Of a DNA stretch of 64,000 bases, positions 61,987 to 64,000 are shown in pieces. Position numbers and translations under genes: made by a program. This DNA comes from Rhodopirellula sp. P2. GTDB lineage: Bacteria; Planctomycetota; Planctomycetia; Pirellulales; Pirellulaceae. Under the pieces are notes generated by a model. It was given only the letters and a program-made list of their open reading frames with translations, had not been told where the DNA came from and searched no databases. How positions within the stretch are numbered: position 1 is the first letter of the stretch; each line of letters begins with the position of its first letter. Location of the stretch: NCBI RefSeq assembly GCF_028768465.1, contig NZ_CP118225.1, positions 310,001-374,000 on the forward strand, in the 5' to 3' direction.

Positions 61987-63567
61987 ATGTCCGATCAGCA
62001 ACCACGCAGCTTCGGATGGCTGATTCTATTGACCGCACTGACCGCTTTCGCAACGTTCGGCGTTGTCGCGTTGCTGGTCAACATTTTCGAACGCAAACAG
62101 GAAGCACGGGTGCCCTTCACCCGGGTGGTGGAGGTCACCGAGATCAGCACGGACCCGGAACCCTGGGGCCTGAACTTCCCGCAGCAATACGAGGACTACC
62201 TGAAAACCGTCGACGACGATTACACCGACTTCGGCGGCAACCACGCGCTACCACCTAGCAAACTGGAAGAGTCGCCCTGGCTGAAACGATTGTTTGCTGG
62301 CTACGCCTTCAGCATTGATTATCGCGAAGCACGCGGCCACGCTCACATGTTGGGCGATCAAGAAGTCACCAAGCGGGTGACTGACGTTCAGCAATCCGGT
62401 GCTTGTTTGCATTGCCACGCGTCCATCGCCGCCACGTACCGACGAATTGGATTGGAAGAACAAGGCAAACCGACGGACGCGAAATCCCTGGCCGATGGTT
62501 TTCAACAGGAAGCGGTCTTGGCCGGTTTCCGTGCGGTCAGCACCAAGAAGTACGAAGAAGTGCACGCCGAAATTGATCAAACACCCGATGGATTTGACGC
62601 CGCCAGCGGCGATCCCCACATCGGCGGTGCCCATCCCGTTTCTTGCGTGGATTGCCACGAACCCCAAACCATGGCGATTCGAGTCACTCGTCCCGGATTC
62701 ATCTTGGGCATCGACAAACTCGCCAAGAGCGACGCCGAGGTTCCACACCTGCCCAGCATCCAGGCCTGGCGAGATGGCGGCAAGCAAGGCGTCTACGATC
62801 CGAACACCATGGCGACTCGCCAAGAAATGCGATCGTTCGTCTGCGGCCAGTGCCACGTCGAGTACTACTGTGCGAACAAGATGACGTTGACCTACCCCTG
62901 GAGCAACGGTCTGAAGATGGAGAACCTTGAGGCGGAATGGGACGCCACCACGTTCCCCGATGGCGGAGAGTTCTACGACTACGTCCACAAAACAACCGGC
63001 ACCAAAGTCTACAAAGCCCAGCACCCTGAATTTGAACTTTGGAGTCAGGGCATTCACGCCCGAGCCGGCGTCAGTTGCAGCGACTGCCACATGCCATACG
63101 AAAAGGTCGGCGCCACCAAAGTCAGCAGTCACTGGGTTCGCAGCCCCATGATGAACATCAACAAGGCTTGCCAAACCTGCCACAAAGTTCCCGAGGCCGA
63201 GATCAAAGCTCGCGTCGATGTGATCCAAGACCGAACGCGAGCCCTCATCGACCGCGCGGCCAGTGCGATGACAGAAATGCTGGATGCGATCATCGAAGTC
63301 CAAGCGGCCGGTGCAACCGAAGAACAACTCAAACCGATTCGCGATCTGCAACGCAAAGCGATGTGGCGCCTGGACTACATCGCCAGCGAAAACAGCAAGG
63401 GTTTCCATGCCAGCCAAGAGTCCGCACGGATCCTGGGCGAGTCGATCGACTACAGCCGACAAGCGATCGCAAAAGCCTACCGACTGGGTTTGACAACGTC
63501 CGACTCCTCCGCGTCCGGTTCGCCAGAAGCGGAGCCGGAAGAGACTCAAACGCCCGCTGGCGACTGA
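61987..63567 (+). CDS. nrfA: NrfA: cytochrome c nitrite reductase (ammonia-forming)
   Basis: 526 residues from ATG 61987; the frame begins earlier at 61900 but the N-terminal signal anchor (SFGWLILLTALTAFATFGVVALLV) fits the inner start. Five haem motifs are seen: CLHCH (140-144), CVDCH, CGQCH in CGQCHVEYYC, CSDCH and CQTCH. In E. coli NrfA the catalytic haem 1 is CxxCK; here the first motif is CxxCH, a known variant (for example in Campylobacter). Substrate residues after CGQCHVEYY are conserved, and HARAGVSCSDCHMPYEKVG fits. It reduces nitrite to ammonium with six electrons in the periplasm. Confidence 0.95.
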   Translation: MSDQQPRSFGWLILLTALTAFATFGVVALLVNIFERKQEARVPFTRVVEVTEISTDPEPWGLNFPQQYEDYLKTVDDDYTDFGGNHALPPSKLEESPWLKRLFAGYAFSIDYREARGHAHMLGDQEVTKRVTDVQQSGACLHCHASIAATYRRIGLEEQGKPTDAKSLADGFQQEAVLAGFRAVSTKKYEEVHAEIDQTPDGFDAASGDPHIGGAHPVSCVDCHEPQTMAIRVTRPGFILGIDKLAKSDAEVPHLPSIQAWRDGGKQGVYDPNTMATRQEMRSFVCGQCHVEYYCANKMTLTYPWSNGLKMENLEAEWDATTFPDGGEFYDYVHKTTGTKVYKAQHPEFELWSQGIHARAGVSCSDCHMPYEKVGATKVSSHWVRSPMMNINKACQTCHKVPEAEIKARVDVIQDRTRALIDRAASAMTEMLDAIIEVQAAGATEEQLKPIRDLQRKAMWRLDYIASENSKGFHASQESARILGESIDYSRQAIAKAYRLGLTTSDSSASGSPEAEPEETQTPAGD

Positions 63568-63576
63568 TGCTCTCAG

Positions 63577-63594
63577 CAAGGGGATCGCCCCTTG
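63577..63594 (+). terminator. Hairpin after nrfA
   Basis: CAAGGGG and CCCCTTG form a seven-pair stem with an ATCG loop, 10 bases after the stop codon. No T-run follows. Confidence 0.5.
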
Positions 63595-63683
63595 ATGAGT
63601 CTGCCCCGCGTGGTGGATCATGGTCAAACTCGATGCCCGTTGACCATGGATCTCCCTCCGGAAGCAGAGCGTATCCCTCGCCC

Positions 63684-64000
63684 ATGAAGCCCTCCTCGCT
63701 GTTTGTTTTGATTGGGATCGTGACTGCGATCTCTGGGGACATCCCTGAATCCGCGGGCCAGTCGCCCAGCATGGTTCGGATGCAGGCCTCGGCACCGTCG
63801 ATCACCATGGCTCGCAAGCGAATCAGCCAGGCGGTCAAAGCGGATCCGCTCGATTCGCCGGGCCGCGTTGTCGTGGTGTACTTCACCCCTCGCGACCGCC
63901 CTCCAGCGGCCAATCACACCTCTCGCATCCGCCGAATCGTGGAGGAAACCGCTGGGTTCTACGAGAGCGAACTGAAACGACATGGGTTCGCCAACCGGTC
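63684..64000 (+). CDS. Secreted protein of unknown function, truncated by the window end
   Basis: The frame opens at ATG 63684 (MKPSSLFVLIGIVTAISGD, a likely signal peptide) and stays open to the last base, giving 105 residues. The visible part has RVVVVYFTPRDRPPAANH and then IRRIVEETAGFYESELKRHGF. This resembles the start of large planctomycete secreted proteins with a possible peptidase-like domain, but the remaining sequence is needed. Confidence 0.6.
   Translation, partial: MKPSSLFVLIGIVTAISGDIPESAGQSPSMVRMQASAPSITMARKRISQAVKADPLDSPGRVVVVYFTPRDRPPAANHTSRIRRIVEETAGFYESELKRHGFANR

Noticed and set aside
62248-63795. A 515-codon minus-strand frame
   Set aside because: Antisense to nrfA with five haem motifs on the other strand; no domain seen.

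Overview
The window looks like a chromosomal segment of a planctomycete, most likely Rhodopirellula or a close relative in the Pirellulales. The reasons are moderate-to-high GC, many ECF sigma factors and Ser/Thr kinases, dispersed palindromic repeats with GCCCCAACGGGGC-type cores, an IS200/RAYT-type transposase, multi-domain secreted proteins with little database-style identity, and a mixture of YHS, PepSY, DUF547, DUF4331-like and RoxA-like proteins. No rRNA, tRNA or CRISPR array was seen. The genus is an inference from gene content, not from a marker gene.

Layout. 1-5.6 kb: inverted repeat pair, then a minus-strand TolC-like lipoprotein, histidine kinase and sigma-54 response regulator. 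5.9-10.4 kb: SGNH hydrolase, PepSY protein, sugar O-acetyltransferase, triple-YHS secreted protein and a Cys-rich secreted protein. 10.4-12.8 kb: arsS-arsM pair (arsenic methylation/arsenosugar pathway). 13-18.4 kb: DUF547 protein, GT-C mannosyltransferase-like protein, CsrA, thioredoxin lipoprotein and GT2 glycosyltransferase. 18.4-20.3 kb: Crp/Fnr regulator and an ECF sigma/zinc anti-sigma pair. 20.5-22.8 kb: methyltransferase-like membrane protein overlapping an AAA ATPase. 22.9-26.2 kb: ECF sigma factor overlapping a zinc-finger Ser/Thr kinase (minus strand).

26.5-43.5 kb: a seven-gene, tightly packed plus-strand operon of about 17 kb. It encodes a subtilase, a papain-like protease fused to an alpha/beta hydrolase, a RoxA-like di-haem lipoprotein with four membrane helices, a GMC oxidoreductase, two large membrane patatins and a DUF4331-like membrane-anchored protein. 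It lies divergent to the sigma/kinase pair. I recognise each family but not the combination, and it is the best candidate here for an undescribed system.

43.6-64 kb: a redox/low-oxygen style neighbourhood. It holds a bacterioferritin, a histidine kinase with Rcp1-like receiver, a YjdM-like zinc ribbon protein, and a divergent pair of hybrid kinase and sigma-54 response regulator whose gene overlaps a universal stress protein. Then come a RAYT transposase with palindromes and tandem repeats, two convergent universal stress proteins, a DUF442 phosphatase with a persulfide dioxygenase-rhodanese fusion, a CoA-binding protein, a MerR regulator, a rhodanese, and nrfHA (nitrite to ammonia). Three genes or operons here carry sigma-54 type -24/-12 sequences at nearly the same distance (86-88 nt) from the start codon, which suggests a small regulon of the nearby sigma-54 activator. 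The window ends inside a secreted-protein gene.

A MITE-like repeat of about 128 bp with inverted ends occurs three times (16.5, 20.5 and 43.7 kb). At two sites its end supplies the stop codon of the adjoining reading frame.
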